Origin: Cyclobacteriaceae bacterium | Lineage (GTDB): Bacteria > Bacteroidota > Bacteroidia > Cytophagales > Cyclobacteriaceae | Reading direction: 5' to 3' | DNA: 64,000 nt | NCBI GenBank assembly: GCA_026129485.1 | Contig: JAHCHY010000012.1 | Coordinates: 62,001 to 126,000 of the forward strand | In this document: in pieces, positions 27,076-35,832 of the stretch | Position numbering within the stretch: position 1 is the first letter of the stretch | How the letters are laid out: each line of letters begins with the position of its first letter | The notes under the pieces: model-generated | Seen by the model: only the letters and a program-made list of their open reading frames with translations | The model's database searches: none | What the model was told of the DNA's origin: nothing | Translations under genes and position numbers: made by a program

Positions 27076-29721
27076 CTATTCATTCTTAAGCGTTTCAGCC
27101 GGGTTAATGTGCGATGCTTTGAGCGTGAGGTAGCCAAGTGTAATCCATGAAACAAGGATCAGCACCAGCCCCGAAACCAAGAACACGGCCGGGTGAATGC
27201 CTACCTGGTACGTGAAATTATCTAACCACTTATCCATCATCCACCACGCAACCGGAACAGCCATGAGAATGGCAAGAAAAATGAGCTTTGTAAAATCGCC
27301 AAGCAGCAACACAATCAGCCCGGGCACGGAAGCACCCAGCACTTTGCGTATGCTGATTTCTTTTGTGCGCTGGTGAAACGCAAGCATAGCCATGCCGAAC
27401 AAACCGAAGCAGGCAATGGCTACGGCAATAAAAGCGAATATGCCAAACACAAAGCCCGCCCGTTGCTCGGCTTTATATTGCTGATCTAAGCGTTCGTCAA
27501 GAAAAGAAAATTCAAAATCGAAAGTATTATCGAATTGAGCGTAAACATTTTTGACCTGCGCGATCTTGTTTTCAAAATCCTGCGTATTCAGCTTAATAAC
27601 TAAATGATTGTATGCCGGGTATAAAACAAAAATCAAAGGCTGAACCGAATGATGAAATGACTGAAAGTGAAAATCTTCCATCACCCCGATGATACGGCCT
27701 TTAACCGGACTGTCGTTTTCATACGCATGCCAATGGAGCTCGCGGCCAACAACAGATGATGAATTAAGCTGGCGGGCAGCCGTTTCATTGATTACAAATG
27801 ATGCGGCAGAATCAGATAGATTTTCAGGCAGGAAAAACCGTCCCTCAACCAGTTCAATACTCATGGCTTTTAAAAAATCATAATCCACAAATGCCTCCGA
27901 ACAGTTAATTTCATGTTCGGGAGCCTCAACCAGGGAAACAGAGTTCTGGTTAAACTGTCCACCGGGAAGATTTGAACTGGCTGAAACCGAAACAACACCG
28001 TCAACCCTCAGCAATTCCGACTTAAGTGTTTGTATGCGCTTGCTTACCAAGCTGTTTTTTACAGGAATAACGAGTACCTCTTCTTTATCAAAGCCGAGGT
28101 TTTTGTTTTGGATGTAACCCAACTGGCTGAAAATGATAGCCGCTCCCGAAATCAGCATCATGGAAATGGCGAACTGGAATACAATCAACGTGCTGCGCAG
28201 CCTGTTGCCTTTATTGCTACCCCGGAATTTTCCTTTCAGAACAGCATACGGTTGTATAGATGATAAAAAGAGTGACGGATAGATGCCCGCAAGCAGCGTT
28301 ACCACAACACTCAGCGCCATGAGCACAGGAACCGTTTCGCGGTAGTGCAGGGCGAACGAATGCCCCGTAAGTGAATTGTAAAAAGGAAGGCTTACCTCAA
28401 CCAGCAATACCGCAATCACAACCGCGATGAGTGTAACCATGAGGGATTCGCTGAGGAACTGGAACGAAAGCTGCCTGCGTAATGCGCCAAGTGTTTTTCG
28501 GATGCCGATTTCTTTTGCCCGGTCGGTTGATTTTGCTGTCATCAAATTCATAAAGTTGATGCAGGCAATGACCAGCGTAAGCAAGGCTGCGGCCGCCATG
28601 ATATACACGTACTCGATGTTGCCGTTTGTTTCAAGCTCCCAGCGCAGGTGCGATTTTAAATGAATGTCGGTAACGGGCTGTACGCGGAAGCCAATGTTGT
28701 TGGCAATGGCCCTGCGGAAATATTCATCGCTCATATTGATGTACTTGCGCACCCACGTCATCAGCTTGGCTTCAAGCGCTTTAGGGTCTGCACCCGGCTT
28801 TAAGCGCACATAATTGAAATGCCCGAAATCGGCCCACGTATAATATTCATCATCCGGGTCAAACGATTTTTCCCGTACATACGAAACCAGCATATCAAAA
28901 TGAAAATGACTTTGATCGGGCACGTCTTTAAAAACGGCCATCACTTCCAGCACGGATGTTTCGGTATCCACGGCAAGGTGTTTGCCGATGGGGTCTTCAT
29001 CGCCAAAATATTTCTTTGCGGTGGATTCGGAGATTAAAACTCCGTTTACATTTCTCAACGCCTTTTTGGCATCGCCCCGCAACACGGGAAACCGGAACAC
29101 ATCGAAGAAAGTGGTATCCACGGCAAGCACATTGGATTCATCAAACCGTAGATCATTTTCGGGGTTTCGGATGGAGAAGATTTCGCGTGTCAGCCCGGCA
29201 GCCCACAGGGGCGACAGGCTCACGGCACTTTCCACTTCGGGGAAATCGTTCACCATCGCCTGCGCCATCGGGTGAGGTGTGCGTGTTTGAGGGTTTTCAT
29301 TTTCCCAGGTTATGCGGTAAAGATTTTCATGCTGATCGTAATACCGGTCGTAGCCAAGCTCATGCTTTACATACGTGGCCATGAGAAAAACACTGGCTAT
29401 ACCCAATGCCAGCCCGCCAATATTAATGAATGCATGAACTTTGCTTTTAAGCAAATTGCGCCAACCGGTTTTGAAATAGCTTTTATACATACCATAATTG
29501 TTTAGCTGTTCGTATCCTTCTGCCGGCCTGATAATCCCCGGCCTGAAAAGCAAAAGCACATCCTTAATAAATAATGTATCAGCCTTTAGCTTTCCGATTT
29601 TATTTTTTCTCTCCTCATACAGCTCCATCAAATCGCCTTCAATGCTGTTACGCAGCTTCGGATGGCAGTACCACCGGAAGAAGCGGAGGGGAAATTGGGG
29701 TGGCGTTGAAGTTTCTTTCAT
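27076..29721 (-). CDS. FtsX/MacB-type ABC permease with prefix domain
   Basis: The 881-residue protein starts MKETSTPPQFPLRFFRWYCH. First coupling motif KEIGIRKTLGALRRQLSFQF, second KEISIRKVLGASVPGLIVLL (Ser for Gly). The C terminus is unusual, SHINPAETLKNE instead of ALANPVDSLRSE, so it is the outlier of the prefix group at this end. The first extracytoplasmic domain contains LISESTAKKYFGDEDPIGKH. The gaps of 49 and 60 bases to its neighbours both hold a GTTACCGG palindrome. Confidence 0.92.
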   Translation of the reverse strand: MKETSTPPQFPLRFFRWYCHPKLRNSIEGDLMELYEERKNKIGKLKADTLFIKDVLLLFRPGIIRPAEGYEQLNNYGMYKSYFKTGWRNLLKSKVHAFINIGGLALGIASVFLMATYVKHELGYDRYYDQHENLYRITWENENPQTRTPHPMAQAMVNDFPEVESAVSLSPLWAAGLTREIFSIRNPENDLRFDESNVLAVDTTFFDVFRFPVLRGDAKKALRNVNGVLISESTAKKYFGDEDPIGKHLAVDTETSVLEVMAVFKDVPDQSHFHFDMLVSYVREKSFDPDDEYYTWADFGHFNYVRLKPGADPKALEAKLMTWVRKYINMSDEYFRRAIANNIGFRVQPVTDIHLKSHLRWELETNGNIEYVYIMAAAALLTLVIACINFMNLMTAKSTDRAKEIGIRKTLGALRRQLSFQFLSESLMVTLIAVVIAVLLVEVSLPFYNSLTGHSFALHYRETVPVLMALSVVVTLLAGIYPSLFLSSIQPYAVLKGKFRGSNKGNRLRSTLIVFQFAISMMLISGAAIIFSQLGYIQNKNLGFDKEEVLVIPVKNSLVSKRIQTLKSELLRVDGVVSVSASSNLPGGQFNQNSVSLVEAPEHEINCSEAFVDYDFLKAMSIELVEGRFFLPENLSDSAASFVINETAARQLNSSSVVGRELHWHAYENDSPVKGRIIGVMEDFHFQSFHHSVQPLIFVLYPAYNHLVIKLNTQDFENKIAQVKNVYAQFDNTFDFEFSFLDERLDQQYKAEQRAGFVFGIFAFIAVAIACFGLFGMAMLAFHQRTKEISIRKVLGASVPGLIVLLLGDFTKLIFLAILMAVPVAWWMMDKWLDNFTYQVGIHPAVFLVSGLVLILVSWITLGYLTLKASHINPAETLKNE

Positions 29722-29737
29722 AAATTCATTTCTAATC

Positions 29738-29770
29738 GTTACTGGTTACCGGCAACTGGAAACCGGTAAC
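29738..29770. repeat. GTTACCGG-class palindromic spacer
   Basis: GTTACTGGTTACCGG pairs with CAACTGGAAACCGGTAAC in overlapping registers. It ends directly at the stop codon of the permease at 29771 and is the shortest copy of the family here. Confidence 0.72.
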
Positions 29771-32377
29771 TCATTCACTTCTCAAACTATCCACCGGGTT
29801 TGCCAGCGCAGCTTTGATGACCTGCACACTTAGCGTAATAAATGCGATCACGATAGCAATAACACAGGTCAAAGCAAATTCCGTCCAGCTTGTTGAAACC
29901 CGGTAGGCGAATCCCTGCAACCATCGCTCCGTAGCCCACCAGGTAATGGGTAAAGCAATAAGGCTTGCTACTACAACCAGCTTCAGGAAGTCTTTGGAGA
30001 GGAGAATCATGAGCCCCGATAATGAGGCGCCCAATATTTTACGGATACCGATTTCTTTTGCCCGCTGCTGTGCGATGAATGTAACAAGACCAAAAAGCCC
30101 CAGGCAGGCAAGCCCGATTCCAAGAATGGCAAAAGCATAAAACAACTTTCCTGTTTTTGATTCAGCGCTATAAAGCTTGTTGAATTGGTCGTCTAAAAAT
30201 TCATACTCGAAGGGCAGATGTGGCGCAAGCTCATTCCACCTTGCTGAAATATACTGGAGTGTTTCCGGCACCTGGCTGCCGGATGTCCTGACTAATATCC
30301 TGCTTGTGTAATTGCTCATAAAAATAATAAAGGGGCTGATCGACTCATGCAGCGAGCTGAAATGAAAATCTTCCACCACTGCCTTCACCATGCTCCTTCT
30401 GCCCTGAAACATCACCACTTTGCCAATGGCTTCTTCCGGTGTCCATTCAAAAGACCGGACAGCGGTTTCGTTCAGCATGACAGGCCGGTAAAGCGTATCC
30501 GTTCCGGAGAATGCCGCGCTTTCTTCCGCCTCAGTGAAATCAGTTCCACTGATAAAGGTCAGTCCCATCGTTTTATTAAAATCCTTGTCTGTGCGAATAC
30601 CCGTGATCAGCATTTCCTGGTCATTGACTGTAAGGTTGTATTTGCCCGGTATAAAGACCGGGGTTTGATTGCATGTGGTTACGCCCAGTATTTCAGGCTT
30701 GTTCAGCAGCATTGATTTAAGCGTTGGCATCTTCCCGGTTAGCGATGCATCTCCGCGCAATACAATAACATGATCTTTCTGGTAACCTAATTTCCTGTTT
30801 TGTATAAACTCAAGCTGGTTATGAATAACCAGTGTGGAAGCTATAAGGGCTATGGAAATAACAAATTGAACAACGATTAAGCTTTTGCGTAATCCGGTAC
30901 CGGAAACTCCCGTTTTAAAATTTCCTTTCAGCACATTGACCGGTGCAAACCGTGATAAAACAAGGGAAGGATAAAATCCGCCAATGAAGCTAATAAACAG
31001 CAGTATAGCGGCTATGGAAAATAACGATTCGGACTTCAGCAGGAATGCGCTTGTGAGCTGCTTACCGGCAATTGTGCTGAACACGGGCATAAGCGCTGCT
31101 ACCAGCAACAGACCCATGAGCAGGGCAGCCGTAACAATCACAAGTGATTCACTCATGAACTGAGTTATCAACTGCTTGCGCAATGCGCCAACGGTTTTAC
31201 GCAATCCAACTTCTTTTGCCCTGTCGGAAGCCCTCGCTGTGGTGAGGTTGATGTAGTTTGCAGAGGCTATTACCAGGATGAACAGCGCAACGATTGAAAA
31301 GATATATACATACCGGTAATCGCTGCCGGGCTCAAGCCCGCCTTCTACAGTTGCGCGCAGGTGTACTTCCGTGAGGGGCTGTATCCGTATGGTGAGGTAA
31401 TTTTTACCTGACAGATCGTTATTAGAATCCTGTGCTTTAAAATAAGCCGGAATTTTTGACGCCAGCGCTTCATGCATGCCGGGCTTGTGCAACAGCAGGT
31501 AGGTATAATGACTTGCATCAAACCAGCTCTCGCGGGTATAAACCGGGTCTGTTAATGAGCTCCATGAAGCAAGCATATCAAATTTTATTTGTGAATTGGG
31601 AGGACAGTCTTCAACGATCCCCGTAATGACAAATTCTTTTGAATTATTTACCCGGATTGTCTTTCCTAACGGCTCTTCATTTGCAAAATACTTTTTTGCC
31701 ATAGCTTCTGTAAGAACGACCTGGTCGGGTTTATTAAGCGCCGTGCGCGGGTTGCCTTCAAGCAGGCGGAAAGAGAAGACATCAAAAAAACCTGAATCAG
31801 CATACACAAATCCCTGTTCCCTGAACAATTTATCCCTGTATTCTACTACTGCTCCTGCCGGAAACAGGCGCACACCGTTCTCCACTTCAGGGAACACCCG
31901 CCTGAACTCCGGCAGCGCCTTGGTGCCGGTAACGGCTATTTTGGTAATATTGCCGTTGTAAGATAGCTCCATTGTTGCGCGCACAATGCGGTCGGCATTT
32001 TTGTGAAAACGGTCATAGCTCAGCTCATGGAAAATGTATATGGAAACCAGCAAGCAACAGGCAATACCGATGGCTAATCCCAGGATATTGATAGTGGAGT
32101 AGCTTTTGTTCCTTAAAAGATTTCTCCACCCGATTTTAAAATAACTTTTATACATAGTGTACGTGTTTAAATTTTTGTACCCTTCTGTTGGTTTAATGAT
32201 ACCCGGCCTGCAAAGCAGCAGCACATCTACTATAAATTTTCTGTCTGCTTTTCTCTTTCCAGATTTTTTTAGTCGTTCGTTATACAACTCCATCAAATCA
32301 CCCTCAATACTGTTGCGCAGCTTCGGATGGCAATACCAGCGGAAGAAGCGGAGGGGGAGCTTTGGTGGTATATTCAT
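29771..32377 (-). CDS. FtsX/MacB-type ABC permease with prefix domain
   Basis: The protein has 868 residues from the ATG at 32375-32377 (MNIPPKLPLRFFRWYCHPKL). An upstream in-frame ATG would add 16 residues that overlap the palindromic spacer and match no paralogue, so it is not used. First coupling motif KEVGLRKTVGALRKQLITQF, second KEIGIRKILGASLSGLMILL, C terminus ALANPVDSLRSE. The extracytoplasmic domain has VVLTEAMAKKYFANEEPLGK. The N terminus lacks the MKET start found in four sister genes, and its leader also differs. Confidence 0.91.
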   Translation of the reverse strand: MNIPPKLPLRFFRWYCHPKLRNSIEGDLMELYNERLKKSGKRKADRKFIVDVLLLCRPGIIKPTEGYKNLNTYTMYKSYFKIGWRNLLRNKSYSTINILGLAIGIACCLLVSIYIFHELSYDRFHKNADRIVRATMELSYNGNITKIAVTGTKALPEFRRVFPEVENGVRLFPAGAVVEYRDKLFREQGFVYADSGFFDVFSFRLLEGNPRTALNKPDQVVLTEAMAKKYFANEEPLGKTIRVNNSKEFVITGIVEDCPPNSQIKFDMLASWSSLTDPVYTRESWFDASHYTYLLLHKPGMHEALASKIPAYFKAQDSNNDLSGKNYLTIRIQPLTEVHLRATVEGGLEPGSDYRYVYIFSIVALFILVIASANYINLTTARASDRAKEVGLRKTVGALRKQLITQFMSESLVIVTAALLMGLLLVAALMPVFSTIAGKQLTSAFLLKSESLFSIAAILLFISFIGGFYPSLVLSRFAPVNVLKGNFKTGVSGTGLRKSLIVVQFVISIALIASTLVIHNQLEFIQNRKLGYQKDHVIVLRGDASLTGKMPTLKSMLLNKPEILGVTTCNQTPVFIPGKYNLTVNDQEMLITGIRTDKDFNKTMGLTFISGTDFTEAEESAAFSGTDTLYRPVMLNETAVRSFEWTPEEAIGKVVMFQGRRSMVKAVVEDFHFSSLHESISPFIIFMSNYTSRILVRTSGSQVPETLQYISARWNELAPHLPFEYEFLDDQFNKLYSAESKTGKLFYAFAILGIGLACLGLFGLVTFIAQQRAKEIGIRKILGASLSGLMILLSKDFLKLVVVASLIALPITWWATERWLQGFAYRVSTSWTEFALTCVIAIVIAFITLSVQVIKAALANPVDSLRSE

Positions 32378-32382
32378 TTTCG

Positions 32383-32441
32383 TTATTCGTAAAACGTTAA
32401 TGGCTAATCGTAATGCACGGTTCAATGAACTATTAACGAAT
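32383..32441. repeat. ATTAACGAAT palindromic spacer
   Basis: ATTCGTaaaacGTTAAT on the left and ATTAACGAAT on the right form interrupted inverted repeats between two prefix permeases. This spacer is built from different words than the other prefix-group spacers and has no second copy in the window. Confidence 0.55.
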
Positions 32442-32446
32442 CACTA

Positions 32447-35146
32447 TTATTCCGTTCTCAAACTATTCACTGGATTGGCCAATGCTGCTTTGATGGATTG
32501 ATAACTCACCGTAGCTAAAGTAATGACCAACGCACCAAATGCCGCACTAGCAAAAATCCACCAACTGATATCGGTTTTGTACTCATACTGCTTGATGCCA
32601 TTATATAAGATGTAATACGAAAGAGGAACTGCGATCACGCAAGACAAAATCACAAGAATGACAAACTCTTTTGATAACATCTGCCACAAGTTGGCGACTG
32701 ACGCTCCCAAAACTTTTCGCACGCCAATTTCCTTTGTGCGCTGTTCTGCCACGAATGAAGCAAGGCCGAACAAACCAAGGCAACTAATAACAATGGCAAG
32801 TATTGCAAACACAGCGGCAAGTTTACCAATGCGATCTTCTGTGGAAAACTTAGCAGCATACTCAGTATTTGCAAATTTGTAATCGAATGGAATATCAGGG
32901 ATTACGTTATTAAATACTTTTTCAATTTTCGGAAGGGCCTCTTGCATCGGCATGCCGGGAGTAACCCGAAGCATCAGCCAACCTTTCCAACCCATCGTGA
33001 AATAAACTATTGGTTCTACAGGTTCGAACGGAGATTCCATTACCATATCCTTGATTACACCGAGTATGACAAAATCTTTGTCCACTTGCCACGGTCCATT
33101 TTTCCAATGAATAACCTGGCCAGTTGGATTTTTCAATCCCATAAATTTTGCAGCAGCTTCATTGATGACCAAACCTGACGAGTCGCTGGCAATCTCTTTC
33201 GAGAAATCGCGGCCTTCAATGAACTGCCAACCAACCGTTTTGCCAAAATCATGGGATACGCCTAACGTTCCAAAGCCACGATTCTGATTAAGGTCCTTGC
33301 CGTTTTGAGAAAAGCCTCCGTTGCCCGACCATACACTTGTTACCATTCCGCCCGACTCAGCAATTTCTGTAACAGCGCCTGAGTTTTTCAACTCGGCCTC
33401 CAGGGCATCGGCCTTGGTGCTGAATGCAGCTGATTTTTTCGGGATCATTAATAAACCATCGCGTTGATAACCAACCGGGCGATTTTTTATAAACACAAGT
33501 TGATTGTAGATTACTCCAGTGCAAATGATCAACATCACAGACACAGTGAACTGCACGACCACTAAAATTCTTCTGGGTATTGAGGCAAATCGACCCGCGC
33601 GAAATACTCCTTTTAAAACACTCACCGGTTTGAACGATGACAAGTACAAAGCAGGATAGCTTCCAGCCAGCAGACCCGTGATGAATAAAAAGATAAAACT
33701 GCTGACCCAAAACCACGGCTGCGACCAGGGCATGTTCATCTCTTTGCCCGACAATTGATTGAACATAGGAAGAACCATGACAACAAGCGTTGTCGCGATT
33801 ATGAATGCGAGCGCAACTACTAAAAATGATTCACTCAAAAATTGTCCAATCAATTGCCAGCGAATCGAACCGATCGCTTTTCTGATGCCGACTTCTTTTG
33901 CGCGTTTTTCTGATCGGGCTGTGCTTAAGTTCATGAAGTTGATGCATGCGAGCAGCAACACAAACACTCCGATTGATCCAATAAACCAAACCAATTGTAG
34001 CGGTCCGCTTTGAAGTACACCTTCTTTAAAATCTGAGTGCAAGTGCCAGTCGCTCATTGGCAAAAGAAGTATTTCGTAATTGTACTTCAACTCATCTTTC
34101 ATATAAGCCAGGTCTTTGATTACTTTTACTTCAGCATCAATGATGTTGGCCGTTACACTTTCAAAAGTTGCATGCGGTTGTATCTCTGCATAAATCTCGA
34201 GGAAGTGATTGTCCCAGCCTTGTTCTTTTATCCAGGTGCCATCGTTGATGAGAAATTCCCACGGGCGAAAAAATTGAACCCCATAGAACTCCGCGTTCTT
34301 AGGAAAATCTTCATACACGCCAGTTACAGTCGCTTCTTTTTCGCTGTTGATTTTTACAAGCTGGTTGACCGGATCAGCATCGCCAAAGAGCGCTTCGGCT
34401 GTGGATTCAGAAATCAGGATCGAGTTCATGTCTTTCAATCCTTGCCTTGTTCCGTAGATCATTTTGAACGTCAGCATCTCCGGTGCATCTTCCCCGATGA
34501 ACATTCCAACTTTTGAAATCTTTTTATCATCAATCGAGAGCACTCCATCCGATTTCCATGAAGCGGGAACGATATGTTTAAAATTTGCTCCATAGTTATT
34601 TTTCAATTCATCAATCAAAGGATACGGCAACGAAGTTTGCCCCATAAGATGTTTGCCGTCAACCCATCCTCCCTTCATCACCTGCGCTATGCGTGAATAG
34701 TTTTGATGATATTTGTTGAACGACAATTCATCAAACACCCACAAACCGATAACCATTGCTACCGCCATGCCCAGCGCAAGTCCACCAATGTTGATGAGTG
34801 AATAGCCTTTGTTCTTCACCAGATTTCTCCACCCGATTTTGAAATAACTTTTATACATACCATACGTGTTTAAGTGTCTATATCCTTCTGTTGGCCGGAT
34901 AATCCCCGGCCTGAACAGCAAAAGCACATCTTTAATAAATTTTCCATCTGCTTTTCGTTTGCCAAATTCTTTTACCCGTTCCTCATACAGCTCCATCAAA
35001 TCTCCCTCAATGCTATCGCGCAATTTCGGGTGGCAATACCAGCGGAAGAAGCGTGTTGCGAACTTAGGAGGATATGGTTTTTCTGTTTTCACTTTGTGTT
35101 CAGAATAGAATTGACAAACATTTTGCCTACTGTCAACTGAATTCAA
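32447..35146 (-). CDS. FtsX/MacB-type ABC permease with prefix domain, first gene after PadR
   Basis: The protein has 899 residues from the ATG at 35146, which overlaps the end of the PadR gene by 14 bases. A GTG at 35092 (VKTEKPYPPKFATRFFRWYC) gives 881 residues, closer to its sisters, and is the main alternative. First coupling motif KEVGIRKAIGSIRWQLIGQF, second KEIGVRKVLGASVANLWQML, C terminus ALANPVNSLRTE. As the first permease behind the repressor it is probably the most directly controlled. Codon choice looks somewhat more AT-rich than in its neighbours by eye; I have not measured it. Confidence 0.9.
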   Translation of the reverse strand: MNSVDSRQNVCQFYSEHKVKTEKPYPPKFATRFFRWYCHPKLRDSIEGDLMELYEERVKEFGKRKADGKFIKDVLLLFRPGIIRPTEGYRHLNTYGMYKSYFKIGWRNLVKNKGYSLINIGGLALGMAVAMVIGLWVFDELSFNKYHQNYSRIAQVMKGGWVDGKHLMGQTSLPYPLIDELKNNYGANFKHIVPASWKSDGVLSIDDKKISKVGMFIGEDAPEMLTFKMIYGTRQGLKDMNSILISESTAEALFGDADPVNQLVKINSEKEATVTGVYEDFPKNAEFYGVQFFRPWEFLINDGTWIKEQGWDNHFLEIYAEIQPHATFESVTANIIDAEVKVIKDLAYMKDELKYNYEILLLPMSDWHLHSDFKEGVLQSGPLQLVWFIGSIGVFVLLLACINFMNLSTARSEKRAKEVGIRKAIGSIRWQLIGQFLSESFLVVALAFIIATTLVVMVLPMFNQLSGKEMNMPWSQPWFWVSSFIFLFITGLLAGSYPALYLSSFKPVSVLKGVFRAGRFASIPRRILVVVQFTVSVMLIICTGVIYNQLVFIKNRPVGYQRDGLLMIPKKSAAFSTKADALEAELKNSGAVTEIAESGGMVTSVWSGNGGFSQNGKDLNQNRGFGTLGVSHDFGKTVGWQFIEGRDFSKEIASDSSGLVINEAAAKFMGLKNPTGQVIHWKNGPWQVDKDFVILGVIKDMVMESPFEPVEPIVYFTMGWKGWLMLRVTPGMPMQEALPKIEKVFNNVIPDIPFDYKFANTEYAAKFSTEDRIGKLAAVFAILAIVISCLGLFGLASFVAEQRTKEIGVRKVLGASVANLWQMLSKEFVILVILSCVIAVPLSYYILYNGIKQYEYKTDISWWIFASAAFGALVITLATVSYQSIKAALANPVNSLRTE

Positions 35147-35471
35147 CTTTCAACGCAACCTTGGGTATCGCGCTCCACAATTCATCCCGTGTGCTCTTCG
35201 TATATTCCATCGCCTTCTTTCCATAAGCGGTAATGGTAAAATACTTCTTCGGCCTGCCGGCACGTTCTTCGGTGGCTTCGCCTTCGCGCGACTTTAAATA
35301 GCCTTTGTCTTCCAGGCGTTTTAAAGCGGTTTGTAAAGCGCCCACGCTTACGCCTCGTTTTAAGCGGCTTTCAATTTCTTTTTTGATGGATACACCATAC
35401 GCTTCATCGTATAGTATGCCGACTGTAAGCATTACAATTTCTTCAAACTCGCCTAACTGGTATTTTTTCAT
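35133..35471 (-). CDS. PadR-family transcriptional regulator
   Basis: The protein has 112 residues from the ATG at 35469-35471 (MKKYQLGEFEEIVMLTVGIL), the same length as the paralogue at 1672. A longer start 63 bases upstream is disfavoured because the added residues are not shared. The winged helix has SVGALQTALKRLEDKGYLKS and GRPKKYFTITAYGKKAMEYT. The 3' end overlaps the following permease, a sign of one transcript, and PadR repressors typically control adjacent transporter genes. The run behind it, five permeases to 21671, has gaps of at most 70 bases. Confidence 0.93.
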   Translation of the reverse strand: MKKYQLGEFEEIVMLTVGILYDEAYGVSIKKEIESRLKRGVSVGALQTALKRLEDKGYLKSREGEATEERAGRPKKYFTITAYGKKAMEYTKSTRDELWSAIPKVALKVEFS

Positions 35472-35591
35472 GTGTTGATAATTTTGATTAAGGTCACATG
35501 GAATGGCCAAAACAATCATTTGCGGTTGATACAAAACGTTTGCATGGCCATTTCATAACAGGTCAATTTTTTCTTTTTCAAGCAGAACAGC

Positions 35592-35627
35592 AGACCTATA
35601 AGGTTTCCAAAGCCTTATAGGTCTTTT
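35592..35627 (+). terminator. Perfect 12-bp hairpin with T-run
   Basis: AGACCTATAAGG (35592-35603) pairs perfectly with CCTTATAGGTCT (35613-35624) across a 9-base loop, then TTTT. The T-run is on the plus strand although no plus-strand gene ends here. It may block antisense transcription from the permease side or fold in the PadR leader. Confidence 0.65.
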
Positions 35628-35639
35628 GTAATAAAATAA

Positions 35640-35665
35640 TTAATTCCTAAATGTAGTATTAATAA
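35640..35665 (-). promoter_or_regulatory. Candidate PadR operator/promoter element
   Basis: CTAAATGTAG at 35647-35656 sits between TTAATT and TATTAATAA arms. The identical 10-mer lies 17 bases upstream of the first PadR gene. Here it is about 175 bases from the start codon, so operator and promoter roles may differ between the two loci. Confidence 0.45.
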
Positions 35666-35780
35666 CTGTACCAACTGCTTCAAAGGCTTGGGAATGGATT
35701 ATTTAAAAGGATTCACCCGGGAAAGATGTCCGCTGGCGAACAACAGTTGTGCGATTTGGTTCAGTTAACGTTTAACCGAA

Positions 35781-35812
35781 TAAAAAAGGCACCGGGAATT
35801 TCCTGGTGCCTT
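35781..35812 (-). terminator. Intrinsic terminator of the fatty-acid-hydroxylase gene
   Basis: On the minus strand AAGGCACCAGGAAA and TTCCCGGTGCCTT form a stem with a very short loop, followed by TTTTTTATT. It lies 21 bases after the stop codon of the gene at 35833. Confidence 0.85.
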
Positions 35813-35832
35813 CGTTTACGAATTTATTGTTT

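Larger units (their letters stand above)
35472..35832. other. Regulatory intergenic region upstream of PadR
   Basis: The 361 bases contain a hairpin with a plus-strand T-run (35592-35627), the CTAAATGTAG element (35647-35656), a TTAACGTTTAA palindrome near 35765, and the terminator of the minus-strand gene at 35833. No open frame looks coding. If CTAAATGTAG is the PadR promoter, the message has a leader of about 170 bases. Confidence 0.6.

Noticed and set aside
1611-29770. Spacer palindromes as a CRISPR array
   Set aside because: Copies are kilobases apart, imperfect, separated by genes, and there are no cas genes.
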